Below, piece by piece: positions 29,527 through 38,935 of a stretch of DNA of 64,000 nucleotides. A program made the position numbers and the translations under genes. A model generated the notes under the pieces. That model searched no databases. It was not told where the DNA came from and saw only the letters and a list, made by a program, of their open reading frames with translations. Origin of the DNA: Nocardioides sp. B-3 (GTDB lineage: Bacteria; Actinomycetota; Actinomycetes; Propionibacteriales; Nocardioidaceae); contig NZ_CP087968.1 in the NCBI RefSeq assembly GCF_024703895.1, forward strand, positions 2,046,001 to 2,110,000, in the 5' to 3' direction. Position 1 is the first letter of the stretch; every line of letters starts with the position of its first letter.

Positions 29527-29640
29527 TCGTCGGACGTTGAGCGGGACGTCCGACGACCCGGTCGCCCGGGCAGCCACATCGTCGGACATCCCGGCTGACG
29601 TCCGACGAGCCGGCTGCCACTTCGTCGGCCGCAGGCCGAC
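29527..29640. terminator. Three tandem hairpins between the convergent Fic and CHAT genes
   Basis: TCGTCGGACGT/ACGTCCGACGA (29527-29556, perfect 11-base stem), TCGTCGGACAT/ACGTCCGACGA (29579-29608) and GTCGGCC-GCA-GGCCGAC (29624-29640). Each unit begins with GCCACNTCGTCGG, so this is also a degenerate direct repeat with steps of about 52 and 43 bases. A bidirectional terminator region is the simplest reading. Confidence 0.5.
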
Positions 29641-29660
29641 ACGAGAGAGCGAAGAGCGGC

Positions 29661-32227
29661 CTACGCCGCACCCATCGCCGCGAACAGCACCGCCGTCGCG
29701 TGGCGGACGGGTTCGCCGTACGCCGATCGACGCGCACCGGCGAGGGCCTCGTCGAGTCGCTGCCCGGACGCCGGGCCGGCGTGCAGGGACAGCATCACCC
29801 GGACGGTGGCGACGTCGTCCACGTCCGCGATCGACGCGATCACTCCCGCAGTGCCCCTGGGTCAGCAACGCCGACGCGAAGCCGATGACGTCCTGACCGC
29901 CGATGGCCGCGACGACGCCGGATCGGCAGGCGGGGAGGACAATCCGGTGCGGCGGCTTCGCGAGCCGGTGGATGTCGTCGACCGTGAGCGGCCCGTCGGC
30001 CAGCTGCAGGTTGGAGAACATCGGGCTCTCGGAGCGGAAGGTGCCGTGCGCGGCGATGTGCGCGAGGCCGGCGCCGTCGAGGGAGGCGAGGACAGCAGCG
30101 ACGGTCGCCTCGTGGGACACGAGACGGGTCGCGCCCGGGCGAAGAGCAGCGACGGCCACGACCTCACCGCCACCGCTCGGCAGACCGGGTCCTGCCACGA
30201 ACACAGCCCGAGCCGACGTCGGCTGGGCCTTGGCAGGCGCGTACCCATGCAGTGGCGGACGGCGTCAGCGAGAACGATCGGTCGTGCAAGGAAGGGATGA
30301 GCCCCCACGGGGCTCCGAGGAACGCGGCGGGCGGGGAGATGACGACCGCCCGGTCCGGCGGCAGCCAGCGAGACAACGGCCCGAGAAGGGTGGCCTCCAA
30401 ACGCAGCCCAAGCGGCTCCAGTGAGATGGGCCGGCCGCGCGTTGCGCTCCGAAGTCCGTACAGCGCGCGGTCCATCGCTTGCTGCGCTACCTCCAGTGGA
30501 CCGACGCGAAGCGTTCGCCAGCGACCGTCTCGCACCACGACGGCATGCAGCGTGCCGTCCACGTTCACGAGCTGCACCAAGATCCGGTCTGCCAGTTGCG
30601 CCACGAGCTCAGCGGAAGACATTGTGCTGGTCCGCCCACCTGATCCAGCCGTCGCCGCCCACGCCAGACGGACTGCACGCTCCTTCGCGGCCCGCGACCG
30701 CGTCAGGGCCCGGATCCCGGCGGGGTCGGACTCCTCGGTGATCCGGTGCGAGAGCCCACGGATCGTCGCGAGCAGGTCGTCGATCACCGGATCCGTCGGC
30801 GCAGCCACCGGTTCCGCTCAAGGACGCTGCGCGCCCCCGGTCGCTCCACAGCACCAGAGCCCGCGGACCGCGCGGAAGAGCGTGTCGCACTGCCGGGGCG
30901 GCCAGATCTGAACTGTGGATCGCGGTGAGGGCGCGCAGTTCCGGACTGCCGAGGGACGCGCGGTGCTCGGCCAATGCGTCGAGCCCCTGCCCCACTGCCT
31001 GCAGCACCCCGCGGTCGTCCCTGCACCTCCGGGTCCAGAGCATGAGCCAGCCGGGCGGTGCTGCGGCTGAGCGGATTCCCCCGGTGCCGTCCGAGCGCTG
31101 CCTTCGAGAGGTACGTCGAAGCGCGGGCCGGATCCGAGCGCGCGAGCTCACGACCGGCGAGGAGTGCGGCCAGCACTCCGTCCTCGGTGCGGTCGTCGGC
31201 CGGGGAATCGGCCAGTGCAACGGCGGCTCGTCGGGACCCGCGGCCGAGCTCGATCCGGGCACGGAGGGCGACGAGGTCGGCGCGGATGCGCCACCAGTCG
31301 CGCTGCTGTCGGACGAACAGCCGCCGGGCGGCAGCAGCGTCGGCAAGTGCGTCCCCGGGGCGATGCTGGCCGAGCCGCGCACTTGCCTGCATCAGGAGCA
31401 ACTCGGCGCTGGCCCGTGGTCGGGTGTGCGCCCATTCCGAAGCTGCATCGATCACGTCGACCGCCTCGTCGGACAGGCCTGCCACCAGCAGGGCTCGGGC
31501 GTTGTCCATCGCCAGCTCAAGGTGCGGCTCGCCCAGTGTTGTGTAGCGCGCGGTGAGATCTGCGAAGGCCGACAATGTCGCCGGCAGCTCTCCCCGGAAG
31601 AACCGTATGAGCGCGAGGTTGTGCAAGACCACCAATTCTCCGAAAGGCTGTTTCAGCCGGACGAAGACGGTCTCGGCCTCGCGCAAGTCCCGTTCGGCCT
31701 CAGCGAAGTCTCCCTGCATCATGGCGAGGTAGGCGCGCAGGTTCAGGGCCCGGGCTTCCCGAGGTTGCGTCGCCGGATTGTCGGAGGCTGGGCACGGCCT
31801 CCCGTAGGTCATCGCGAGCCTCGGGGACGTTGCCCAGATGGGCATGCACGTGAGCCCGGCGCATCAAGGCCCCGGGTCGTACGTTGCCGCTTTGTGTGGC
31901 ACCGCGAACCGCCGCGTTGAGCTCGCGCAGGGCAGCCGCTGTCCGTCCCTGCATGGCGTAGGTCGCACCGAGCGTCGCCCGAACGTCCGCGACCCGATCG
32001 CCGACGCCGGCCCGTTCCGCGAGCCGGCGCGCCGTCCTGAGATGGCTCAGGGCGAGGTCGATGTCGCCGCGGTCGCGGAGCACGATCCCGAGGGCGTGAT
32101 GGGCGTACGAGAGCGCGGGCGCGTCCTTTTCGCCATGGATCGACGCTCGCGCGATCGATGCTGCACGGTCGGGCTCGGCGAGGGCCAGTGCGAGGAGGGC
32201 GTCGCCAGCAGGATCTGACACCTCCAT
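29661..32227 (-). CDS. TPR-CHAT domain protein (caspase-like protease)
   Basis: About 855 residues after correction. The N-terminal 500 residues are helical TPR-like repeats (SYAHHALGIVLRDRGDIDLA, GDFAEAERDLREAETVFVRL, ELAMDNARALLVAGLSDEAV). The C-terminal part is a CHAT domain: WLPPDRAVVISPPAAFLGAP, LAHIAAHGTFRSESPMFSNL (catalytic His, about residue 726) and RIVLPACRSGVVAAIGGQDV (catalytic Cys, about 767), so it looks active. CHAT proteins are clan CD cysteine peptidases; TPR-CHAT includes the protease of type III-E CRISPR effectors. No signal peptide. GGGAGG precedes ATG 32227. Frame changes near 31790, 31010, 30840, 30230 and 29860. Divergent from a subtilisin-like protease, 98 bases apart. 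Confidence 0.82.
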
Positions 32228-32325
32228 TTTCCTCCCGACCCTCGCGGTGAATGGCTACTCTCAGGCGAGGCCCGCCGCTCCGGCGTCGCCCGTCACGCTC
32301 CATCCAAGCCCATGGGGGGACCGTC

Positions 32326-33614
32326 ATGGACAATTCGCCAACAGACGCGAAGGGCGACTCCGGTCGCGACGCGGACGACAAGAACGATCGGTTGCAGAAG
32401 GAGATCCTGCGCGAGCAGGTGCGCTATCTGATCAAGGCGATGGGCGGGCCCGACGCAGCTGCCGCCGTCTGGACCGAGGACGGTTGGCTCTCCTACCTGT
32501 ATCGCCTCGGCTACGTGCTCGCACGAGACGAACACTGGTCGGATGTCGCCGAGCTGCTGGGCGCGGAGCGGGTGGATGGCGGGCGCTCGCAGCAGATGCG
32601 CGGCCTGACGGTGCTGAAGCTGCCGCTCGATGACGAGAATGACACGACCGGCCATTTGGAGCGGGTCGACCGAGAGATGGGAGTCGGCATCGCCACCCCC
32701 GATCACATCATGTTCGTCACGCCCGGCGGGTGCGGGCAGTGCTGCCCCGCAACCGAGCCAGAAGAACTGGATGGCGCCGTGGCGCCGCACCCGCCCATCA
32801 CCAGCGACTCTGGAGCGGGCACCGGAGTGTTCGTCTCTGTCGTGGACACGGGCTGGTGGCCAGCTGCGGCGGCCCTCGATTCACCGTCGCCCCGGCTGGA
32901 CGGCGTCACGGGTGACCCGGAGACCATCGATCTCGACCACATCCACCCTTACGCCGGGCACGGCACCTTCATCGCCGGCGTCGTCCGCACCCGGGCCCCG
33001 AAGGCGCAGATCCGGGTCGAGGGCTTCCTCCCCACCGGTGGCGCTGCCTACGAGTCGGAGATGGTGATCCAGCTCGGGGAGGCACTGGCCCTGAGTCCCG
33101 ACATCATCTCGCTCTCGGCCGGGTGCCCCACACGTGATGAGCTGCCACTTCTCAGTTTTGAGGTGTTCTGGGAGCAGCGGTTGAGCCACCAGAAGGGCAC
33201 GATCCTCGTCGCCGCGGCGGGCAATGACTCACACCGGCTGCCGTTCTGGCCAGCCGCCTTCCCGTGGACCGTCTCCGTTGGCGCGCTCGATGCGGATGGC
33301 AAGCGAGCCGACTACTCCAACTTCGGCAGCTGGGTGGACGTCTACGCACTCGGCACCGACCCGGTCAACGCCTACCCGACCGGCACGTTCTACTGCCACC
33401 AGCCGCCGAACAACAACCCGCCGGTCAAGCGGGAGTTCCGGGGTCTGGCGAAGTGGAGCGGCACGTCCTTCTCCACGCCCCTCGTCTCAGGCCTGATCGC
33501 GGCCCGGATGAGCCAGAAGGGAGTCAGCGCGCGTCACGCTGCCGACGAGCTCTGGCTGAGGCGCGCAGCGCGGGTCGCCGGGGCGTCGGGCCGGTGCTCG
33601 AGCCCAACAACTGA
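32326..33614 (+). CDS. Subtilisin-family (S8) serine protease without signal peptide
   Basis: About 429 residues. Complete triad: Asp in VFVSVVDTGWWP (about 173), His in HPYAGHGTFIAGVV (about 211), Ser in KWSGTSFSTPLVSGL (about 379); oxyanion Asn in ILVAAAGNDSHRL. The first 150 residues (MDNSPTDAKGDSGRDADDKN, then LQKEILREQVRYLIKAMGGP) are polar with no signal peptide, so it should act in the cytoplasm; this domain could be an adaptor or propeptide. GGGGGGA precedes ATG 32326. Frame change near 33550-33590; the probable end is VGPVLEPNN. Divergent from the TPR-CHAT gene, suggesting a protease pair under one control region. Confidence 0.87.
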
Positions 33615-33630
33615 GCCCAGTCAACCGACT

Positions 33631-33663
33631 CACCCACTATGACGCGATGCGTTATAGTGGGTG
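33631..33663 (+). promoter_or_regulatory. higBA promoter-operator
   Basis: CACCCACTAT (33631-33640) and ATAGTGGGTG (33654-33663) form a perfect 10-base inverted repeat. The second arm overlaps a good -10 hexamer TATAGT at 33653-33658, which ends 6 bases before the GTG of the toxin gene, so the transcript is probably leaderless. Binding here would block RNA polymerase, as expected for autorepression by the HigA antitoxin. Confidence 0.7.
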
Positions 33664-33664
33664 A

Positions 33665-33946
33665 GTGATCAGATCTTTTCGGGACTCTGCGACCGAACGG
33701 CTCTGGTCACGACAACGGGTCACGAGCCCCGATCCGCGCATCGAGCGAACGGCCTTGCGCAAGCTGGTGATGCTGGACGCTGCTGAGACCTTGGCCGATC
33801 TGCCAGTGCCGCCCGGCAACCGACTTGAACCCCTGCGTGGTGATCGGGCAGGACAACACAGCATCCGCATCAATCAACAGTGGCGAATCTGCTTCACGTG
33901 GACCGACGCCGGACCCGCCGACGTCGAGATCGTCGACTATCACTGA
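33665..33946 (+). CDS. higB: HigB-type toxin (RelE/ParE superfamily mRNA interferase)
   Basis: 93 residues, intact: begins MIRSFRDSATERLW, with RTALRKLVMLDAAETLADLP, NRLEPLRGDRAGQHSIRINQ and the core QWRICFTWTDAGPADVEIVD then YH. These are the hallmark HigB blocks. HigB cleaves mRNA at the ribosome. Toxin-first order, as in canonical higBA. The antitoxin starts 11 bases after the stop. It sits between the S8 protease gene and the sigma-factor operon. Confidence 0.93.
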   Translation: MIRSFRDSATERLWSRQRVTSPDPRIERTALRKLVMLDAAETLADLPVPPGNRLEPLRGDRAGQHSIRINQQWRICFTWTDAGPADVEIVDYH

Positions 33947-33957
33947 GGAGGCGCCAG

Positions 33958-34254
33958 ATGACGACCATGACTCCGATCCACCCCGGCGAGATCTTGATGG
34001 AAGACTTCCTCGGGCCTCTGGGGATCAGCCAGAACGGCACGGCGGTCGCCATCGGGGTCCCCCCGCGCCGGATCAACGAGATCGTGCACGGCAAGCGCCG
34101 TGTCACCGCAGACACCGCTCTGCGGTTGGCCCGCTACTTCGGCACCACGGACAGGTTCTGGTTGAACCTCCAGACTCGCTTCGACCTCGAGGTCGAGAAG
34201 GATCATCTCGGGTCGGCGCTGAATGAGATCAAGCCGCTGCAAGAAGCGGTGTGA
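33958..34254 (+). CDS. higA: HigA-type antitoxin (XRE helix-turn-helix)
   Basis: 98 residues, intact: starts MTTMTPIHPGEILMEDFLGP (the IHPGEIL motif of HigA), then the helix-turn-helix LGISQNGTAVAIGVPPRRIN, EIVHGKRRVTADTALRLARY, FGTTDRFWLNLQTRFDLEV. It neutralises HigB and represses the operon through the palindrome at 33631-33663. A GAGGAG site lies 8 bases before the ATG. Its stop is 4 bases from the stop of the convergent gene. Confidence 0.93.
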   Translation: MTTMTPIHPGEILMEDFLGPLGISQNGTAVAIGVPPRRINEIVHGKRRVTADTALRLARYFGTTDRFWLNLQTRFDLEVEKDHLGSALNEIKPLQEAV

Positions 34255-34258
34255 GTGA

Positions 34259-34699
34259 TCAGAAGGTCAGCCACTGCGTCGTGCCGGTGCCCTCGATCGT
34301 GAAGCGCACCGGCCCGGGCAGTGAGCCCATCAGCTCGAAGACGCCGTCCTCGTCGCTGGGCGACTCGACGCGCTGACCCACGACGTTGGTCATCACCACG
34401 GTCACGGTCCCGCCCGGGAGCACGTGGCCCATGATCCGCTCGCCGTCGATCTCCAGCTCCAGCGTGCCGATGCTGGAGCTGAACGAGACGGTGCGCGGCT
34501 CGTCGACGCCGGCGCTGCGGACCGTCGACGCCTCGGTGAGGGAGTCGTAGGTCAGCTCCATCAGCTCCTCGTCGATGTTGCGCCGGGCAAACGCGGCCTG
34601 AGCGGCCTCTCGATGGCGAGGGTCGACATCGTCGTACGCGCGAAGAGCAAGAGCGAGGTCGTCGAGGACGGCCTGGTCTTCAGGGGTGCTCTCGTTCAT
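34259..34699 (-). CDS. Sigma-factor-coupled protein of unknown function (146 aa)
   Basis: An intact acidic protein. The first 50 residues are helical (DQAVLDDLALALRAYDDVDP, then RHREAAQAAFARRNIDEELM); the rest is beta-rich (VSFSSSIGTLELEIDGERIM, GHVLPGGTVTVVM) ending GPVRFTIEGTGTTQWLTF. No membrane segment, zinc site or signal peptide. Its ATG overlaps the stop of the sigma gene (ATGA). The place and size fit an anti-sigma or sigma-regulating partner, but it lacks the HxxxCxxC motif of ZAS anti-sigma factors. Similar proteins seem to accompany CHAT/protease loci in actinobacteria (recollection, not verified). Confidence 0.6.
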   Translation of the reverse strand: MNESTPEDQAVLDDLALALRAYDDVDPRHREAAQAAFARRNIDEELMELTYDSLTEASTVRSAGVDEPRTVSFSSSIGTLELEIDGERIMGHVLPGGTVTVVMTNVVGQRVESPSDEDGVFELMGSLPGPVRFTIEGTGTTQWLTF

Positions 34700-35269
34700 G
34701 GGGTTCTCCCGTCAGGGGCAGGTGGGGTGAGGTGTCGCAGTGCCCGGCTCTTGCGCAGCTGGTCGATCGCGCGGGCCCGGGTCGGCCCGATGCTGCCCAC
34801 GGGGATGCCGGTTCGTCGGCTGATCTCCGCGTAGCTCGGTGCTGGGTCTTCGGTGAGCAGGAGCAGGAGTGCCCGACGGTCGTCCGGCAGCTCCAGCAGT
34901 GCATCCACCAGCGCCGAGTGCCGCTCGGTCGCCATCAGTTCTTCGATCAGGTCGGGTGACTCGTCGTCCCGCTCGAACACCGGCGACTCCCGGGGATCCG
35001 CCGGCACCGTCCGGTTGCGCTTCTGCAGGTAGCGCAGGCTCTCGTTGCAGGGTGACCGTGGCCAGCCACCCGGGCAGCGCCCGCGGTTCGTCGATCCGGT
35101 CCAGGTGCTCGACCAGCCGCAACCAGACGGTCTGGTTGACATCGTCGGCATCGGCCCCGAAGAGCCGGTGTCGACGAATGAGGGACGTCACCAGAGGCAG
35201 AAGGCGTTCGACGAGCTGGTTCCACGCAGACTGGCTTCCCCCGCGAGCCTCGTTGACCAAGAGCGCCAT
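34696..35269 (-). CDS. ECF-type RNA polymerase sigma factor
   Basis: About 190 residues. Region 2: SAWNQLVERLLPLVTSLIRR, HRLFGADADDVNQTVWLRLV and EHLDRIDEPRALPGWLATVT. Region 4: LVDALLELPDDRRALLLLLT, EDPAPSYAEISRRTGIPVGS and IGPTRARAIDQLRKSRALRH. Frame change near 35050 (WLATVT to CNESLRYLQKRNR). Start ATG 35269 (MALLVNEARGG), with a GGGGG run upstream; GTG 35290 is an alternative. It is the first gene of a two-gene operon with the 146-residue protein and probably directs transcription of nearby genes, the TPR-CHAT/S8 pair being the obvious candidates. Confidence 0.87.
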
Positions 35270-35392
35270 GTCCGACCCCCGGACGGCCACGGTGCGGCGT
35301 CTGGAACGCGTCCTTCACTCATCATGATGACGTCCCTCACTGTGGTTAAGAGCGCGCTGCAGGCCGCCTGATACAGCGAATGCTAGCGATTT

Positions 35393-35472
35393 CTGAGGTA
35401 GCCGTTCAGACGATCTGAGGTAGCTGTCCCCACAGAGATAGGACACCTGCCCGATGTGGGTGCCTACCTCAG
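35393..35472. promoter_or_regulatory. Three CTGAGGTAG boxes upstream of the LAL regulator
   Basis: CTGAGGTAG at 35393-35401 and 35415-35423 (22-base step), and the inverted CTACCTCAG at 35464-35472. The gap lies between the divergent sigma-factor gene and a small gene preceding the LAL regulator. The spacing suits a multi-site operator for a dimeric regulator, perhaps the LAL protein itself; inference. Confidence 0.45.
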
Positions 35473-35515
35473 CGGCGGAATCTCTTCTCATCAACCCAGA
35501 TGAAGGAGAAATACC

Positions 35516-35878
35516 ATGTTCACCACCGACAGCTTCCTGAACGCCGAGGTCACCTATCGCGAGGGTCGCGTACGCCGCGGACTGGCCACGCACCGTCAGC
35601 TGGCCGCTGCCAAGCGGGCCGCGAAGCGGACGACGCACGATGAGCACGACCCAGACACAAACTGGGGAGGCGATGTCGGTGGGAGGCGACACAATGACCC
35701 TTGTGTCGACCACCCGCAGCACCGACCTCGTCGGACGCGATGCCGAGCTGGAGGAGCTGATCTCCCGGCTCGGCATTCGCGCGTCCACCACCAGTCCGAC
35801 CGGCACTTCGACGTACGCCGACAGCCGCACCGTGCTCCCCGGCCGGGGACGCCGGAGTCGGCAAGACGAGACTGCTGA
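35516..35878 (+). CDS. Small basic protein preceding the LAL regulator; 3' end uncertain
   Basis: GAAGGAG 7 bases before ATG 35516 gives MFTTDSFLNAEVTYREGRVR, then RGLATHRQLAAAKRAAKRTT, a short basic helical peptide. The frame stays open to 35878, but beyond about residue 45 composition decays and it overlaps the LAL gene out of frame, so the natural protein is probably about 40-60 residues with a base error near its end. Its strong ribosome-binding site supports real expression. Function unknown. Confidence 0.5.
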   Translation: MFTTDSFLNAEVTYREGRVRRGLATHRQLAAAKRAAKRTTHDEHDPDTNWGGDVGGRRHNDPCVDHPQHRPRRTRCRAGGADLPARHSRVHHQSDRHFDVRRQPHRAPRPGTPESARRDC

Positions 35879-38662
35879 CCGAGCTCCGCGACGTCGCCCT
35901 CGGGGAGGGCTGGCTGGTGCTGGCCGGGCACTGCCTCGACTCCGGCCGACGGGTCCCTGCCCTATCTCCCCTTCTCCGAGATCCTCGGTCGCGTCCTGAC
36001 GGACCGGCCGGAGGTGGCCGCGAGCGTGACGGACCGTCACCCCACACTCGCCCGCCTCCAGCCGGGCCGTCGTGTCCGCGCCACCGACGACCACGACGAG
36101 GACCAGTCGCTCGACCGCGGCAACATCTTCGCTGCGGTCCACGACCTGTTCGAGACCCTCGCCGAGGCCGGCCCGCTGCTCGTGGTCGTCGAGGACACCC
36201 ACTGGGCCGACCAGTCGACCCGCGACATGCTCAGCTTCCTCTTCTCCCGCCCGTTCGCCGGCCCGGTCGCGCTGGTCGTGTCCTACCGCTCCGACGACCT
36301 GCACCGGCGACACCCGCTGCGACCCCGGGTGGCTGAGTGGGCGCGACTGCGCGGGGTCGAGCGGCTCCGTGTCGAGCCGCTGTCCGACGGTGACGTGCGA
36401 CGGCTGGTCTATGCCATGCACAAGTTCGCGACCATCACCGAGGCAAGCGTCGCCGAGATCGTCGACCGCGCCGAGGGCAACGCGTTCTTCGTCGAGGAGC
36501 TCGTCGGGGCGACCCGGGCGACCGGTGGCCAGATCCCGACCGAGCTGGCCGACGTGCTGCTGGTGCGGCTCGACCGGCTCGACGAGCGCACCCTCGAGGT
36601 CGTCAGGGTCGCCAGCGTGGCCGGGCGCCACGTCTCCCACGAGCTGTTGGCAGCGGTCACAGGTCTCGGCGCCGCCGAGCTCGAGGGCGCCCTGCGGTCA
36701 GCGGTGGAGTCCAACGTGCTGGCGCAGGCGCGCGGTTCGTCGTACGCCTTCCGGCACGCGCTCCCGGGCGAGGCGGTCTACGACGACCTGCTGCCCGGCG
36801 AGCGGGCCCGCCTGCACACCTCGTTCATGGAGGCGCTGCAGTCGGGCCGGGTGGTCGGGACGGCCGGCGAGCTCGCCCTGCACGCCCGCCGTGCCGGCGA
36901 CCGCCTCACCGCGGCCGTGGCCAGCATCGAAGCCGGCAACCCGGGCCTTCGCGGTCGGCGGTCCCAACGAGGCGGCCATGCAGTTCCCGGACGCGTGGAA
37001 GCTGCTCGCCGAGCTCCCCGACGTGCCCGACGACATCGACCTGCACGCGCTCGTGCGCCGGTGCGCGGAGGCGTTCATCGCGGCCGGCCGGGTGTCGAAG
37101 GCCGTGACCGTGCTCCGCTCCCACCTCGCCTCCATGCCGGCCGACGCCTCCGCGATCGACCGTGGCCAGATCCTGACGGCAATCGCGGCCGCACTGATGA
37201 TGACCGACACCACCGACGACCCCGAGGCCATCGCGGCCGAGGCCGTCGAGCTGCTGGCCGACGCGCCGCCCAAGCTGTTGGCCCGTGCCCTCGGCGTGCA
37301 CGCGCAGTCGGCTGGGCCGCCGCAACGAGCAACGTGCGCGTGCGGTCGCGATGGAGGGGCTGGCGCTCGCCGAGCGCCACAGCCTGACCGGCATCGCGGT
37401 CGAGATCTCGACGACGCTGATCAGCCTCGACGACTCTCCCGACCTCGACAAGCTTCCGGCCGCCCGGCGCGGCGCCGCCGAGCGGGCCCGTGCCGAGGGG
37501 CACGTCGAGGCCGAGCTCCGTGCCCTCTACTTCTCGGCTCGGTTCCAGCGCGACCGCGGTGACTTCGCCGGCGCCGTCGAGGTCTACGACGAGGTCATCC
37601 GTCGCGGCGAGGAGGTCGGCCTGCGCTGGGCGCCGTTCCCGGCCGAGGCGCGCTGGATGAAGGCGACCGTGTTGACCGTCCTCGGCCGTCTCGACGAGGC
37701 CTGGTCCCTGCTCGACGTCGGGGGCCTCAACCCGCCGATGGTCTACGAGTGGCTCTACTTCGCCCACCGGGTCCACATCAGCGTCATCCGCGGCACGTGC
37801 AAGCCCGACTCGTTCACGGCGCTGCGCGACTACTGGTCGCGCGACGGCCTGATCGCCATCGTGGGTGGTTCGGCCGAGCTGGTCAGGGCCGACCGGGCGA
37901 CTGACCCGGAGCGCGCCACGGAGATCTACGACCAGGTCGTCGCGACCGTCCGCCCGCTGTGGCACGAGTGGTTCCGGGCGCGGCTGCGCCTGGACCGCGA
38001 TCGTCATCGGGGTCCACGCGAGCGCCGCTTCCCAGCAGTCCGTCGCCCAGCGCGAGGCCGCCGCACAGGTCGTCCGCCGCATGCTGCACGACGGCGAACG
38101 CGTCATCGACTTCTATGCCGAATACGACACCTCTCGCGGCCCCGAATACCGGGCTCGGGTGGCGCGCCTCGCCGCCGAGGACCTGCGCTTCCGGTGGCTG
38201 AGCCAGCTCGACCCGCCCGGCAGCGACGAGCTCGTCTCGGTCTGGCGCGCCACCGAGGAGGCCTTCGTCGCGTACGGCGACGTCTACGAGATCGCACGCG
38301 TGCGCGCCCGCTGCGCCGAGGTGCTGCGCGCGACCGGTGATGCCGCAGGCGCCCGCGCGATGGCCGACTCGGCGCGTCAGTCGGCGCGCGCGATGGGCGC
38401 GCAACCCTTGCTGGCCGAGCTCACGACGCTCGGCTCGACCGCCCAGCCCTCGCAGCCTTCCGACGTCAGCCTCACCCCGCGCGAGGCCGAGATCCCGGCC
38501 CCGGTCGCGCAGGGCCGCACCAACGGCGAGATCGGCAAGCAGCTCTTCATCAGCACCAAGACCGTGTCTGTCCACGTCTCCAACATCCTCGGCAAGCTCG
38601 CCGCCTCCTCCCGCACCGAGGCCGCCGCGATCGCCCGCCGCGATGGGCTGATCCCGGCCTGA
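35694..38662 (+). CDS. LAL-type regulator: AAA/NACHT-like ATPase with C-terminal LuxR helix-turn-helix
   Basis: About 989 residues. STDLVGRDAELEELISRLG opens the ATPase; the Walker A region near 35840 is broken by a frame error but reads GDAGVGKTRLLTELRDVA after correction. LLVVVEDTHWADQSTRDMLS is Walker B; VALVVSYRSDDLHRRHPLRP and VSHELLAAVTGLGAAELEGA follow. The middle holds TPR-like helices. The C-terminal LuxR domain reads LTPREAEIPAPVAQGRTNGE, then IGKQLFISTKTVSVHVSNIL. GGGAGG 7 bases before ATG 35694 decides the start. Frame changes near 35840-35940, 36945, 37312 and 38000. A cytoplasmic signal-integrating activator; its targets are unknown. Confidence 0.85.
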
Positions 38663-38715
38663 ACGACCAGTGATTCGAGTCTTGATGGATCTCCCGGTCT
38701 CGATCCAAGAGACAC

Positions 38716-38786
38716 GGTCGGCAGTTGGCCGCTCCGCCGACGCGCGGCACGCTCGCGAGCGCTCACACGTCCGTGAACTGCCGACC
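38716..38786. repeat. Inverted repeat downstream of the LAL gene
   Basis: GGTCGGCAGTT (38716-38726) and AACTGCCGACC (38776-38786), perfect 11-base complements with a 49-base GC-rich spacer. It lies 53 bases after the LAL stop and may be a terminator. Confidence 0.45.
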
Positions 38787-38819
38787 TCCGCGTACGGCGA
38801 CCGCGTGGCTAGTCCACCG

Positions 38820-38880
38820 GAGTTACCGAACCGTACTGGGGTTTCAGGGCTGGCGGACCCCCGTGCAGGTTCGGTAACTC
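38820..38880. repeat. Inverted repeat upstream of the sucrase/ferredoxin-like gene
   Basis: GAGTTACCGAACC (38820-38832) and GGTTCGGTAACTC (38868-38880), perfect 13-base complements with a 35-base spacer, 55 bases before the next start. With the preceding inverted repeat it fills the 273-base gap between the LAL gene and 38936; no gene is seen there. Confidence 0.45.
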
Positions 38881-38935
38881 GACGCTCGATGGGGGCCGAA
38901 ACACGGACACCCGGGCGCCGGGCACAATGTCGTGA

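Noticed and set aside
29527..29640. A short CRISPR array.
   Set aside because: Only three degenerate units, each internally palindromic over most of its length, with no cas genes nearby.
28290..33614. A CRISPR type III-E-like system because of the TPR-CHAT protein.
   Set aside because: No Cas7-11-like effector, reverse transcriptase, sigma/Csx30-31 set or repeat-spacer array is present; the tandem hairpins at 29527-29640 have too few and too divergent units.
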